Shown piece by piece: positions 23,714 to 31,590 of a stretch of DNA of 64,000 nucleotides. Origin of the DNA: Streptomyces sp. AC555_RSS877 (GTDB lineage Bacteria > Actinomycetota > Actinomycetes > Streptomycetales > Streptomycetaceae); contig NZ_JAGMUK010000003.1 of the NCBI RefSeq assembly GCF_019049245.1, positions 1-64,000 of the forward strand, given 5' to 3'. The notes under the pieces were generated by a model. That model was not told the origin of the DNA. It did not search any database and saw only the letters and a list, made by a program, of their open reading frames with translations. Position 1 is the stretch's first letter; each line of letters opens with the position of its first letter. Position numbers and translations under genes: made by a program.

Positions 23714-24219
23714 AAGCCGGAACACCCGCCCTGGAGAAGGAAGCCTGGATCTCCGCCGTCCTGCTGGACTGGGGATCCTGCGGCAGGGTCGTGTACGTCG
23801 ACGACGTGCCGGTGGGCTTCGTGCTCTACGCTCCCCCGGCCTATGTGCCCCGCTCGACGGCATTCCCGACGAGCCCCGTCTCACCCGACTCCGTGCAGCT
23901 GATGACCGCCTTCATCATGCCGGGCTATCAGGGGCAGGGGCTGGGCCGGGTGATGGTGCAGACGGTCGCCAAGGATCTGCTGCGGCGGGGCTTCAAGGCG
24001 ATCGAGGCCTTCGGAGACGCCCGCTGGAAGGAACCGGCCTGCCTGCTGCCCGCCGACCATCTCCTCGCGGTGGGCTTCAAGACGGTCCGGCCTCATCCCA
24101 CGTACCCGCGGCTGAGGCTGGAGCTGCGCTCCACGCTCTCCTGGAAGGAGGACGTGGAGATGGCACTGGACCGACTCCTCGGGGCTGTACAGAAGGAACC
24201 GGTGCTCCGGCCGCTCTAG
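23602..24219 (+). CDS. GNAT family N-acetyltransferase
   Basis: The product is about 205 aa from the ATG at 23602 (MGRRLVPLTLDNLQDLPQRC). The open frame runs 138 codons further upstream but with an Arg-rich, non-family composition. A Cys pair (RCRTCVFWELD) near the N-terminus is conserved in this Streptomyces family. The acetyl-CoA loop is MPGYQGQGLGRVMVQTVAK (Q/R-x-x-G-x-G/A) in the middle. The substrate is unknown. It sits between parB and trxA, converges on trxA and shares a strong bidirectional terminator with it. Confidence 0.88.
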   Translation: MGRRLVPLTLDNLQDLPQRCRTCVFWELDPVSGEAAVKAGTPALEKEAWISAVLLDWGSCGRVVYVDDVPVGFVLYAPPAYVPRSTAFPTSPVSPDSVQLMTAFIMPGYQGQGLGRVMVQTVAKDLLRRGFKAIEAFGDARWKEPACLLPADHLLAVGFKTVRPHPTYPRLRLELRSTLSWKEDVEMALDRLLGAVQKEPVLRPL

Positions 24220-24223
24220 ACAG

Positions 24224-24259
24224 ACGAATGGGCCGACCCCTGGAGGTCGGCCCATTCGT
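24224..24259. terminator. bidirectional terminator between the acetyltransferase gene and trxA
   Basis: A perfect 15-bp stem (ACGAATGGGCCGACC / GGTCGGCCCATTCGT) with a 6-base loop between convergent genes. A parS site starts on the next base. Confidence 0.9.
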
Positions 24260-24273
24260 GTTTCACGTGAAAC
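24260..24273. other. parS: parS site 3
   Basis: A perfect GTTTCACGTGAAAC wedged between the terminator and the trxA stop codon. Confidence 0.95.
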
Positions 24274-24274
24274 G

Positions 24275-24607
24275 TCACTCGGAGATGAAGTCCTCAAGGT
24301 CGCGGACGATCGCGGCCTTCGGCTTCGCACCGACGATGGTCTTGGCGACCTCGCCACCCTGGTACACGTTCAGGGTCGGGATGGACATGACGCCATACTT
24401 GGCGGCCGTACCCGGGTTCTCGTCGATGTTCAGCTTGACGACCTCGATCTTGTCGCCGTACTCGGCGGCGATCGCCTCGAGGGACGGCGCGATCTGGCGG
24501 CACGGGCCGCACCAAGCGGCCCAGAAGTCCACCAGAACGGGCTTGTCGCTTTTGAGGACGTCCTGCTCAAAGGAATCGTCGGTCACATGCTTGAGGGTGC
24601 CGGCCAC
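24275..24607 (-). CDS. trxA: thioredoxin
   Basis: The 110-aa protein reduces cytoplasmic disulfides using electrons from TrxB. It has the canonical active site WCGPC (Cys33, Cys36) in VDFWAAWCGPCRQIAPSLEA, the buried Asp region before it, and the cis-Pro loop VMSIPTLNVYQGGE. Length and fold positions match classical thioredoxin. It lies 42 bases downstream of trxB in a trxBA operon with a sigma-R-type promoter upstream of trxB. Confidence 0.98.
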   Translation of the reverse strand: MAGTLKHVTDDSFEQDVLKSDKPVLVDFWAAWCGPCRQIAPSLEAIAAEYGDKIEVVKLNIDENPGTAAKYGVMSIPTLNVYQGGEVAKTIVGAKPKAAIVRDLEDFISE

Positions 24608-24649
24608 GGCGGGCTCCTTAACTGGTTGGTGCGGTGGGGCGGATGGGGG

Positions 24650-25618
24650 TCAGACGGAGGTCTTCTCGGGCTCGGCCTTCTCCTCGTCCGCGAGGCCGGC
24701 GAGGAAACGCTCGGCGTCGAGGGCGGCGGAGCAGCCAGTGCCGGCCGCGGTGATCGCCTGGCGGTAGGTGTGGTCGACCACGTCACCGGCGCCGAAGACA
24801 CCGGTGAGGTTCGTTCGCGTGGAGGGCGCGTCCACCTTCAGGTAGCCCTCCTCGTCCAGCTCCAGCTGGCCCTTGAACAGCTCGGTGCGCGGGTCGTGGC
24901 CGATGGCGATGAACAGGCCGGTGACCGCTAGGTCCGAGAGCTCGCCGGTCTTGAGGTTGCGCAGCTTCACGCCCGCGAGCTTCTGCTCGCCCTGGACCTC
25001 GGTGACCTCGCTGTCCCACACGAACTTGATCTTCGGGTCGGCGAAGGCACGCTCCTGCATCGCCTTGGAGGCGCGCAGGGTGTCGCGGCGGTGGACGATC
25101 GTCACGGACCTGGCGAAGCGGGAGAGGAAGGTGGCCTCCTCCATCGCGGTGTCGCCGCCGCCGATCACGGCGATGTCCTGGTCCTTGAAGAAGAATCCGT
25201 CGCAAGTGGCGCACCAGGAGACACCGCGGCCGGAGAGGGCGTCCTCGTTCGGTAGGCCGAGCTTGCGGTGCTGCGAGCCGGTGGTGACGATGACGGCCTT
25301 CGCCTGGTGGACGGTGCCCGCGGTGTCGGTGACGGTCTTGATCTCACCGGACAGGTCGACGGAGACGACATCGTCAGGGATGAGCTCGGCACCGAAGCGC
25401 TCGGCCTGGCCGCGCATGTTGTCCATGAGTTCGGGGCCCATGATGCCGTCCTGGAAGCCCGGGAAGTTCTCCACCTCGGTGGTGGTCATCAGTGCACCAC
25501 CCGCGGTGACGGCGCCCTCGAACACCAGCGGCTTCAGCGACGCGCGCGCGGTGTAGAGCGCCGCCGTGTAGCCGGCGGGCCCGGAGCCGATGATGATCAC
25601 GTTTCGGACGTCGCTCAC
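24650..25618 (-). CDS. trxB: thioredoxin reductase (NADPH)
   Basis: This 322-aa FAD enzyme passes electrons from NADPH to thioredoxin. I chose the GTG ([20 protein letters not shown]), with GAGGAA upstream. The frame extends 24 codons further, into the promoter. The FAD motif is [16 protein letters not shown], the redox pair is Cys136 and Cys139 in SWCATCDG, and the NADPH motif is [17 protein letters not shown]. The C-terminal FAD phrase is [15 protein letters not shown]. It is followed by trxA. Confidence 0.98.
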   Translation of the reverse strand: MSDVRNVIIIGSGPAGYTAALYTARASLKPLVFEGAVTAGGALMTTTEVENFPGFQDGIMGPELMDNMRGQAERFGAELIPDDVVSVDLSGEIKTVTDTAGTVHQAKAVIVTTGSQHRKLGLPNEDALSGRGVSWCATCDGFFFKDQDIAVIGGGDTAMEEATFLSRFARSVTIVHRRDTLRASKAMQERAFADPKIKFVWDSEVTEVQGEQKLAGVKLRNLKTGELSDLAVTGLFIAIGHDPRTELFKGQLELDEEGYLKVDAPSTRTNLTGVFGAGDVVDHTYRQAITAAGTGCSAALDAERFLAGLADEEKAEPEKTSV

Positions 25619-25686
25619 GGCTTGATTCCTCGTCTCTGGACTGCGTCGTATGTCCGGGGGAGTTCCTCTCGGAACTCTCACCCCAC

Positions 25687-25715
25687 CCAACGGATCCTAA
25701 GGGGCGCGCATTCCC
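25687..25715 (-). promoter_or_regulatory. sigma-R-type promoter of trxBA
   Basis: On the minus strand GGGAAT is followed by exactly 18 bases and then GTTGGG, matching the Streptomyces sigma-R (thiol-oxidative stress) consensus GGGAAT-N18-GTT. It lies about 70 bp upstream of the trxB start. trxBA is an established sigma-R target in S. coelicolor. Confidence 0.85.
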
Positions 25716-25786
25716 GCTGTGTCCGGGCACACGAGGATGCGACACCGTACGGGATACCACGCGGCACGGGGACGAAGCGTGCGCGG

Positions 25787-26719
25787 TCAGGAATCGGTGT
25801 AGGACTGCTTCAGCAGGACCTTGGCCGTGGCGGACGACGACGGTTGTCCCACGCAGGTCGCATCCATGAGGTAGGCGGTGAAGCGGGTGCCGTCGGGAGT
25901 GTCGGGCAGCACGACGAGGAGGGTGTCCGTCCCCTTGTAGATCCCCTTCTCGGTCGCGAGCGCTGTGTCGCTGCGGCCGATGCCCTTTTGGATGCAGGCA
26001 GGAACCACGGGGTCCTTGAAGACCCTGGGCGAGTTGTTGGGGAGGGATTCCGCGCCCAGGCTGTGCGGAGCTTGGGATCCACTGCCGGTGCCCTGGCTCC
26101 GGGCAAGGAGATCGGAGACCTGCTTCTCCAGCTGGGCCTCGGAGAAGGTGTCCGCGGACGTGGACTTAGCCGCAGGATTTGAGGGCTGGCCGTCGTTCAT
26201 CGAGGACAGCAGCACCGACCCGAAGCCGAGGGCCGCTGCGGTGAACACGGCGCCGAGGACGACAGCGCGGCGTCGACCGCTCCGCCTGGGCTCCTTGCGG
26301 CCCGGTCCGGTGGTCGAGGATCGAGCACGGCCCGCGGGCCGGTCCGCCGATGTTTCACGTGAAACATGCGCACTGTCGTCCGAGGGGGATACGGATGCGG
26401 GCGACGCATCGGACACGGAGTCGGCGCTGACGGGTGCGGGCGCGTCCACAGCATCGGGTGCGGTGGCCTGCAGCAGGGCCTCCGCGGCGAGGGCGGCATC
26501 GATACGGCCGGCGACATCGGCGGGCATACGCGGGGGACCCGGCAGGCTTCCCAGCAGTCCCCGGATCTCCTGCAGTGAGGCGTGGACGTCCGCGCAGAGT
26601 TCGCATTCGTCCAGATGCTGTCGTACGTCCTGGGTTCGGGACGGCGGGAGCAGGCCTTCGGTGAGGTCGGAGATCTCCGCGACGTCCGGGTGCCCGGCTG
26701 TATCTGTCGTGGATGTCAC
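25787..26719 (-). CDS. zinc-finger transmembrane anti-sigma factor of SigM
   Basis: The GTG at 26719 overlaps the sigM stop (GTGA), giving 310 aa and coupled synthesis with its sigma factor. The cytoplasmic part has the ZAS motif H35-x3-C39-x2-C42 in QHLDECELCADVH, which binds the sigma factor. A linker follows, rich in Ala, Pro and Ser. One membrane helix (AVVLGAVFTAAALGFGSVLL) leads to an extracytoplasmic C-terminal domain of about 120 residues. Homologous SigM/anti-sigma pairs occur in mycobacteria in the same gene order. The linker carries a parS site in its coding sequence. Confidence 0.9.
   Translation of the reverse strand: MTSTTDTAGHPDVAEISDLTEGLLPPSRTQDVRQHLDECELCADVHASLQEIRGLLGSLPGPPRMPADVAGRIDAALAAEALLQATAPDAVDAPAPVSADSVSDASPASVSPSDDSAHVSRETSADRPAGRARSSTTGPGRKEPRRSGRRRAVVLGAVFTAAALGFGSVLLSSMNDGQPSNPAAKSTSADTFSEAQLEKQVSDLLARSQGTGSGSQAPHSLGAESLPNNSPRVFKDPVVPACIQKGIGRSDTALATEKGIYKGTDTLLVVLPDTPDGTRFTAYLMDATCVGQPSSSATAKVLLKQSYTDS
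26352..26365. other. parS: parS site 4, inside the anti-sigma gene
   Basis: A perfect GTTTCACGTGAAAC. In the anti-sigma frame it encodes H-V-S-R-E-T in the linker between the zinc finger and the membrane helix. Confidence 0.95.
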
Positions 26720-27441
26720 GCCCGCCCACCTCCGCCCTTCACTGCAGCTGAATCGCTTGGTCCTGTGTCCGGCGGTCCCGCTCGGCGCGGTCCCGCTGCG
26801 GGTGGGACGGATGTCCCCTGCGTCCGGTTCCGCCCCGTGCCCGCTTCTCTGTCGGCACTGGTGTTTTCCGGCCGCAGATGCTTGAGCAGGGGCAGGAGTC
26901 TGGCTCGGCCGCGGGCACAGCGGCTCTTCACCGTCCCGGTCGGCACATCGAGCATGCGAGCGGCCTCGGCGACCGGATAGCCCTGCATGTCCACCAGGAC
27001 GAGCGCGGCCCGCTGGTCGGGGGGAAGGGTGCCTAGTGCTTCCAGGAGCTGACGGTGGAGGTCGTTGCGCTCCGCGGGTGCCGAGGCGGACTCGTGCGGC
27101 TCCAGCAGTTGTTCGAGGCGCTCGGTGTCGTCGACCGGCGAGGTCTTCCGGGAGGCGGCCTTGCGGGCGCGGTCCAGGCAGGCGTTCACGGTGATCCGGT
27201 GCAGCCACGTCGTGACGGCCGACTGGCCCCGGAAGGTGTGGGCGGCCCGGTAGGCGGACACGAGGGCGTCCTGGACAGCGTCAGCGGCCTCCTCGCGGTC
27301 TCCCAGCGTCCGCAGGGCAACCGCCCAGAGCCGATCCCGGTGCCGGCGTACGAGCTCACCGAAGGCGTCGGGATCGCCCTCCACGTGGCGGGTCAGGAGG
27401 TCCCGATCGCTCGTGTCGCCGTACGCGGTGTCATCTGCCAT
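26716..27441 (-). CDS. sigM: RNA polymerase ECF sigma factor SigM
   Basis: This 241-aa extracytoplasmic-function sigma factor has a region 2 with DPDAFGELVRRHRDRLWAVA and DREEAADAVQDALVSAYRAA, where region 2.2 contacts RNA polymerase, and a region 4 with LPPDQRAALVLVDMQGYPVA and MLDVPTGTVKSRCARGRARL. A roughly 45-residue Pro/Gly-rich tail follows, unusual in length. It is co-transcribed with the pseudokinase and murJ upstream (21-base gap) and its anti-sigma gene downstream (4-base overlap). Name and role follow the conserved neighbourhood shared with mycobacterial sigM. Confidence 0.94.
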   Translation of the reverse strand: MADDTAYGDTSDRDLLTRHVEGDPDAFGELVRRHRDRLWAVALRTLGDREEAADAVQDALVSAYRAAHTFRGQSAVTTWLHRITVNACLDRARKAASRKTSPVDDTERLEQLLEPHESASAPAERNDLHRQLLEALGTLPPDQRAALVLVDMQGYPVAEAARMLDVPTGTVKSRCARGRARLLPLLKHLRPENTSADREAGTGRNRTQGTSVPPAAGPRRAGPPDTGPSDSAAVKGGGGRA

Positions 27442-27462
27442 CGGGCCCCCTTCCCTTCGTCC

Positions 27463-29160
27463 TTAGCTGGTCACCTTGATGTCCGCCACCCGGCCCCGCC
27501 ACTCACCGTCGATCTGCGGCAGCTTGGTCAGCCAGACCAGAAGGTAGCGGGACTTGAGGGACTTGTCGGGGGTGAGGGTCACGCTCGTGCCGAAGCCCCC
27601 CGTGACCTTGGTGTAGGCGTCGAAGGACGTGGGTTCCGAACTCGCGTCACCGGAGGCGGCGCGGAGCTCGACGGATGTGTTCCCCACGAAGGAAACGGTC
27701 ACCTTCCCGACCTCTTGGACCTTGCCGAGATCGAGGATGACGCCGACACCGGGCTTCAGTCGGCCGAAGTCGGAACTGAGGTAGTAGTCCGTCTGCCAGT
27801 ACGTGCTGGACGAGTTGTCGTAGACCTTGTCTATGTCGCCCGGCTTCTCCGAGCCGTCGGCGCCGAACGGGTCGAAGTCGCGAGCACTGCTGATGGCGAT
27901 CGGAGCGCTGGCCGGCTTCGTCGGGGTCTTGCCGTCCCCGTCCCCGTCCGTCGTCTGAGTCTGGTTCGTCTCCTCGGACTTGCCGCCCCGGTCGATGAGG
28001 GCGTCCGCCAACTGCCAGCTGCCCAGTCCGAGTGCGGCGATGAGGAGGGCCGAAACGGCCCACTTCAGCGCCCTGCCGGTACGGCTCTGCAGAGGAGGCG
28101 GTGGAGCCGGCACCGGCTGGGTGATGCCCGGATGTGGCGCCTGGCGGCCGTACGTGCCCTGTTGGTACGTCGTGCGCTGGTAGTCCGGTGGGGCGGTGAA
28201 CGTCGGCTCCGGCGGGCGGATGCGGGGCATCTCGCCGATGGCCTTCACCAGCTCCTCGGGCGTGGTGCACGGAGACTCGTGACGGGAGGCGGTCGCACCG
28301 TCGTTGGAGAGCGCCCGCATGGCCAGCTCGGACAGGCCTCGGTGGACGCCGGCACGCACCTGGTCGGGGGCGATGAGGCCGATGTCCTTGGGTAGCCCCG
28401 ACAGCCCGTAGGCGTCGTTCTCGTACGGCCAGCGCTGGGTGAGCGCCGCGTACAGCAGTGCGCCGATCGCCTCGGTGTCGGTGCGCAGCGGGGTCTCGGA
28501 ACTGATGCCGCGCAAGGCGGCGTTGACGGCGAGACCGCGGATGCGCCACTGGCCGGTCGACGTGCGCAGCACGGCGTTGGGATTCAGACGCAGATGGGCG
28601 AGGCCCTCGCGGTGGGCGGCGGCCATGGCCGAGGAGATCTGACTGACCAACTGGTAGGCGTCGTACACCTCCAGCGGGCCGGCGGCGAGAAGCGTGGTCA
28701 GCTCGGTGGCATCGGGCAGCCATTCGTGAACGACGTAGACGAGGTCGTTCTCCTCGACGGCGTCGAGGACTTGGACGAAGCGCGGATCACCCAGCAGCGC
28801 GGAGGAGCGGGCCGCGGCCAGCACCGAACGGGCCCGCGCGTGGTCTGCGGGCAAAAGGTGGACGCCTACGGCGCGACGCAGCTTCTCGTCCACGGCACGC
28901 CAACTGCTGAATCCGTCCAGACGGGTGACGCACTCCTCGAGCCGGTAGCGTCTGGCGAGCTTGTGTCCGCTGTGCAGCTCCGGTGGTGAGGCCTTTCCGG
29001 GACTCTCGGTCCCGCCACTCCCCTGTGCCTCGACGTCTTCCGTGTCCCGCTCCCGGTTCTTGGCCACCCCGTCGGCCGTGGACTGGTCCGCCTCGGCGGT
29101 CAGCGGCTTGTCACCGCTGTTGTCTGCCACGTCGACGGCAGCCGTGCTCCGTTCCGCCAC
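27463..29160 (-). CDS. membrane pseudokinase with C-terminal discoidin-like domain
   Basis: I chose the GTG at 29160 (VAERSTAAVDVADNSG), with AGGAACGACG just upstream. A codon eight earlier (ATG) lacks a ribosome site. The product is about 565 aa. Residues 75-320 have a Ser/Thr-kinase fold signal (YRLEECV, VYVVHEWLPD, ALLYAALTQRWPYEND), but HRD is replaced by HLRLNPNAV, DFG by RGLAV, and the ATP lysine is absent, so it is a pseudokinase. One membrane helix (VSALLIAALGLGSWQLADAL) leads to an extracytoplasmic discoidin-like domain (SSTYWQTDYY, GVILDLGKVQEVGKVTVSF). In mycobacteria the same module is fused to MurJ. Confidence 0.88.
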   Translation of the reverse strand: MAERSTAAVDVADNSGDKPLTAEADQSTADGVAKNRERDTEDVEAQGSGGTESPGKASPPELHSGHKLARRYRLEECVTRLDGFSSWRAVDEKLRRAVGVHLLPADHARARSVLAAARSSALLGDPRFVQVLDAVEENDLVYVVHEWLPDATELTTLLAAGPLEVYDAYQLVSQISSAMAAAHREGLAHLRLNPNAVLRTSTGQWRIRGLAVNAALRGISSETPLRTDTEAIGALLYAALTQRWPYENDAYGLSGLPKDIGLIAPDQVRAGVHRGLSELAMRALSNDGATASRHESPCTTPEELVKAIGEMPRIRPPEPTFTAPPDYQRTTYQQGTYGRQAPHPGITQPVPAPPPPLQSRTGRALKWAVSALLIAALGLGSWQLADALIDRGGKSEETNQTQTTDGDGDGKTPTKPASAPIAISSARDFDPFGADGSEKPGDIDKVYDNSSSTYWQTDYYLSSDFGRLKPGVGVILDLGKVQEVGKVTVSFVGNTSVELRAASGDASSEPTSFDAYTKVTGGFGTSVTLTPDKSLKSRYLLVWLTKLPQIDGEWRGRVADIKVTS

Positions 29161-29278
29161 CGTCGTTCCTGCCTCCCCATCCATTGCGCGTCATGTGACG
29201 CCGAAACCAATTGTGCCCACAGTCCGCCGCTATGCACGACACACGGTGGCTGACGATGGTTGTGCTCGTACCCCCGAC

Positions 29279-31546
29279 TCAGCGCCCCAGGCGCCCGCGG
29301 ACCATGCCGACCAGTGAGTTCAGCTCCTCAATACGCATCTTGCGTGCTGCCACGAAGAAGACTCCGAGCAGTACCGCCCCGCCGACGATCAGCGCGGCGA
29401 ACGAGCCGAGGACGCCCTGGCCGAGCGTGTGACCGATGCCGTAGCAGGCGGCGCCACTGAGCAGGGCGGCCGGTACCGAGGCGATGCACAGCCGGGCGTA
29501 CGTCCGCAGGACGCGCCCGCCGTCGAGGTCTCCGCCGAGCCGCTTGCGCAGTCGGCGCCAGGCGACGCCGACACCGATCGAGTACGCCAGGCCGTATGCG
29601 GCTGCCATGCCGACCACGGCCCACCGGGCCGGCAGCACGATGTAGCAGACGGCGGCGGCGGCGGCGTTGACGGCCGCCACGATCACCGTGTTGTAGAAGG
29701 GCGTTCGGGTGTCCTCGTACGCGTAGAAGGCACGCAGGACGACGTACTGCACCGAGTACGGGATCAGGCCGAGACCGAAGGCCATCAGCATGTACCCCAT
29801 GTTGGTGGCGGCGCTCGTGCCGGAGGTGCCGAAGATCAGGGTGCACATCGGGACGCCGAGGGCGACGAAGCCAAAGGCGAGGGGCACGATCGCGACCGCT
29901 GTCGTGCGCAGGCCCTGGGAGATGTCGTCGCGCACCGCTCCGCCGTCGTCCTCCGCGGCCGAGCGCGAGATGCGCGGCAGCAGGGCGGCCATGAGGGAGA
30001 CCGTGATGATGGCCTGCGGAAGGCCCCAGATCAGCTGGGCGTTCGCGTAGGCGCTGAAGCCGGTGCCGGGGATCGCCGTGTCGGCGACCGCCGCGGTGGC
30101 CAGCTGGGTGACCACGAGCGCGCCCGCCTGGTTGGCGAGGACGAACAGGATGGTCCACTTGGCGAGCATCGCGGCCTTGCCCAGGCCGTGACCCTTCCAG
30201 TCGAAGCGCAGCCGCAGTCGGAAGCCGGTCTCGCGCAGATACGGGATCATCGCGAGGGCCTGCACCACGAGTCCGAGCAGGATGCCGATGCCGAGCAGTC
30301 GTTGGCCTTGCGGCGGGATGTTCGTGACGCTCATGCCGGAGTGCTCGGCGGTGCCGTACACCCAGAGGAACATCCCGAGCGTCACGATGATGACGATGTT
30401 GTTCAGGACCGGGGTCCACATCATCGCGCCGAACCTGCCACGGGCGTTGAGGATCTGCCCCATCACCACGTGGACGCCCATGAAGAAGATCGAGGGCAGG
30501 AAGTAGCGGGTGAAGGTGACGGCGACGTCGTTGGCCGCGGGGTCGCTCGCGACGGAGTTCGACAGCGCCCGCACCAGGAGCGGCGCCGCGAACATCGCGA
30601 GCGCGGTGAGCGCGGTGAGCGCCACCATGACGAGAGTCAGCAGCCGGTTCGCGAACGCCTCACCGCCGTCGTCGTCGTCCTTCATGGCGCGCACGAGCTG
30701 CGGCACGAAGACGGAGTTCAGGCCGCCGCCGACGGTGAGGATGTAGATCATGGTCGGCAGCTGGTACGCCACCTGGAAGGAGTCACCCAGGAACGCGGTG
30801 CCCAGCGCCGAGACGATCAGCGCGGAGCGGACGAAGCCGGTGAGGCGGGAGACCATCGTGCCCGCCGCCATCACGGCACTGGACTTCAGCAGACCCGTGG
30901 CCCTGCCGCCCTTCTTCGCGGCGGGAGCCGGCGCCGCCGGAGCGGGAGCCTCGGCGACGGGAGGGGCCACAGGCGCCTGGTACTGAGCCTGGGCGGGCGG
31001 TGTCGCCGCCGGGTACTGACCTGCGGGCGGTGCGGGGGATGGATTCGGAACCGACGGAGGGTCGTACGGCGAGTGGCCGCCGCCCTGCTGCTGGTCCCGG
31101 AAGAGGTGGGCGAAGGCGTCCTGCTCGTGGCGCGGCTCACCGGCCTGGGTCACCAGGTCGTCGACGCCCACGAACTGAGTGGTCCGGGGATCATCGCCGT
31201 ACGGCAGGTACTGGGTCGGCCCCTCCGGCTCGGGCGGCGGTGTCTGTGCCCACACCCGCGGGTCCGGGGCGTACGACGACTGCGGCGGCTGGCCGTAAAG
31301 CGGCTGCTGCGGCTGGTACGCGCCCGGGGGCGGCGGAGGGTGGGCCGCGCGGTCGTAGAGCGCCTCGGCGACCGGGTCCTGGGCGTAGAGCTCCTGCGCC
31401 CGGTACGGGTCCTGGTCGTAGGCGTCCTGGAGGTACATGTCCGCGGGAGGCTGCGGCGGTACCTGGCCGTGCTCGGGCGGCGGGCCCTCGGGGTCGCCCG
31501 AGCTGCCCGCGGCCTGGCCGCGGTCACCGTCGTACGGCGCGTTCAT
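29279..31546 (-). CDS. murJ: lipid II flippase MurJ (MviN)
   Basis: The 755-aa integral membrane protein belongs to the MOP exporters and flips lipid II for peptidoglycan synthesis. The first roughly 210 residues are a cytoplasmic low-complexity region rich in Pro, Gln, Tyr and Ala. The transport domain starts at GLLKSSAVMAAGTMVSRLTG and holds about 14 helices, with family phrases such as LGDSFQVAYQLPTMIYILTV and GLNSVFVPQLVRAMKDDDD. It lies 44 bases downstream of the DUF6049 gene and upstream of the pseudokinase, sigM and its anti-sigma, an envelope operon conserved in Actinobacteria. Confidence 0.95.
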   Translation of the reverse strand: MNAPYDGDRGQAAGSSGDPEGPPPEHGQVPPQPPADMYLQDAYDQDPYRAQELYAQDPVAEALYDRAAHPPPPPGAYQPQQPLYGQPPQSSYAPDPRVWAQTPPPEPEGPTQYLPYGDDPRTTQFVGVDDLVTQAGEPRHEQDAFAHLFRDQQQGGGHSPYDPPSVPNPSPAPPAGQYPAATPPAQAQYQAPVAPPVAEAPAPAAPAPAAKKGGRATGLLKSSAVMAAGTMVSRLTGFVRSALIVSALGTAFLGDSFQVAYQLPTMIYILTVGGGLNSVFVPQLVRAMKDDDDGGEAFANRLLTLVMVALTALTALAMFAAPLLVRALSNSVASDPAANDVAVTFTRYFLPSIFFMGVHVVMGQILNARGRFGAMMWTPVLNNIVIIVTLGMFLWVYGTAEHSGMSVTNIPPQGQRLLGIGILLGLVVQALAMIPYLRETGFRLRLRFDWKGHGLGKAAMLAKWTILFVLANQAGALVVTQLATAAVADTAIPGTGFSAYANAQLIWGLPQAIITVSLMAALLPRISRSAAEDDGGAVRDDISQGLRTTAVAIVPLAFGFVALGVPMCTLIFGTSGTSAATNMGYMLMAFGLGLIPYSVQYVVLRAFYAYEDTRTPFYNTVIVAAVNAAAAAVCYIVLPARWAVVGMAAAYGLAYSIGVGVAWRRLRKRLGGDLDGGRVLRTYARLCIASVPAALLSGAACYGIGHTLGQGVLGSFAALIVGGAVLLGVFFVAARKMRIEELNSLVGMVRGRLGR

Positions 31547-31590
31547 GGTTACCCCACCTCATCGTCCCGGGCCCACCGGCCACGACATCC

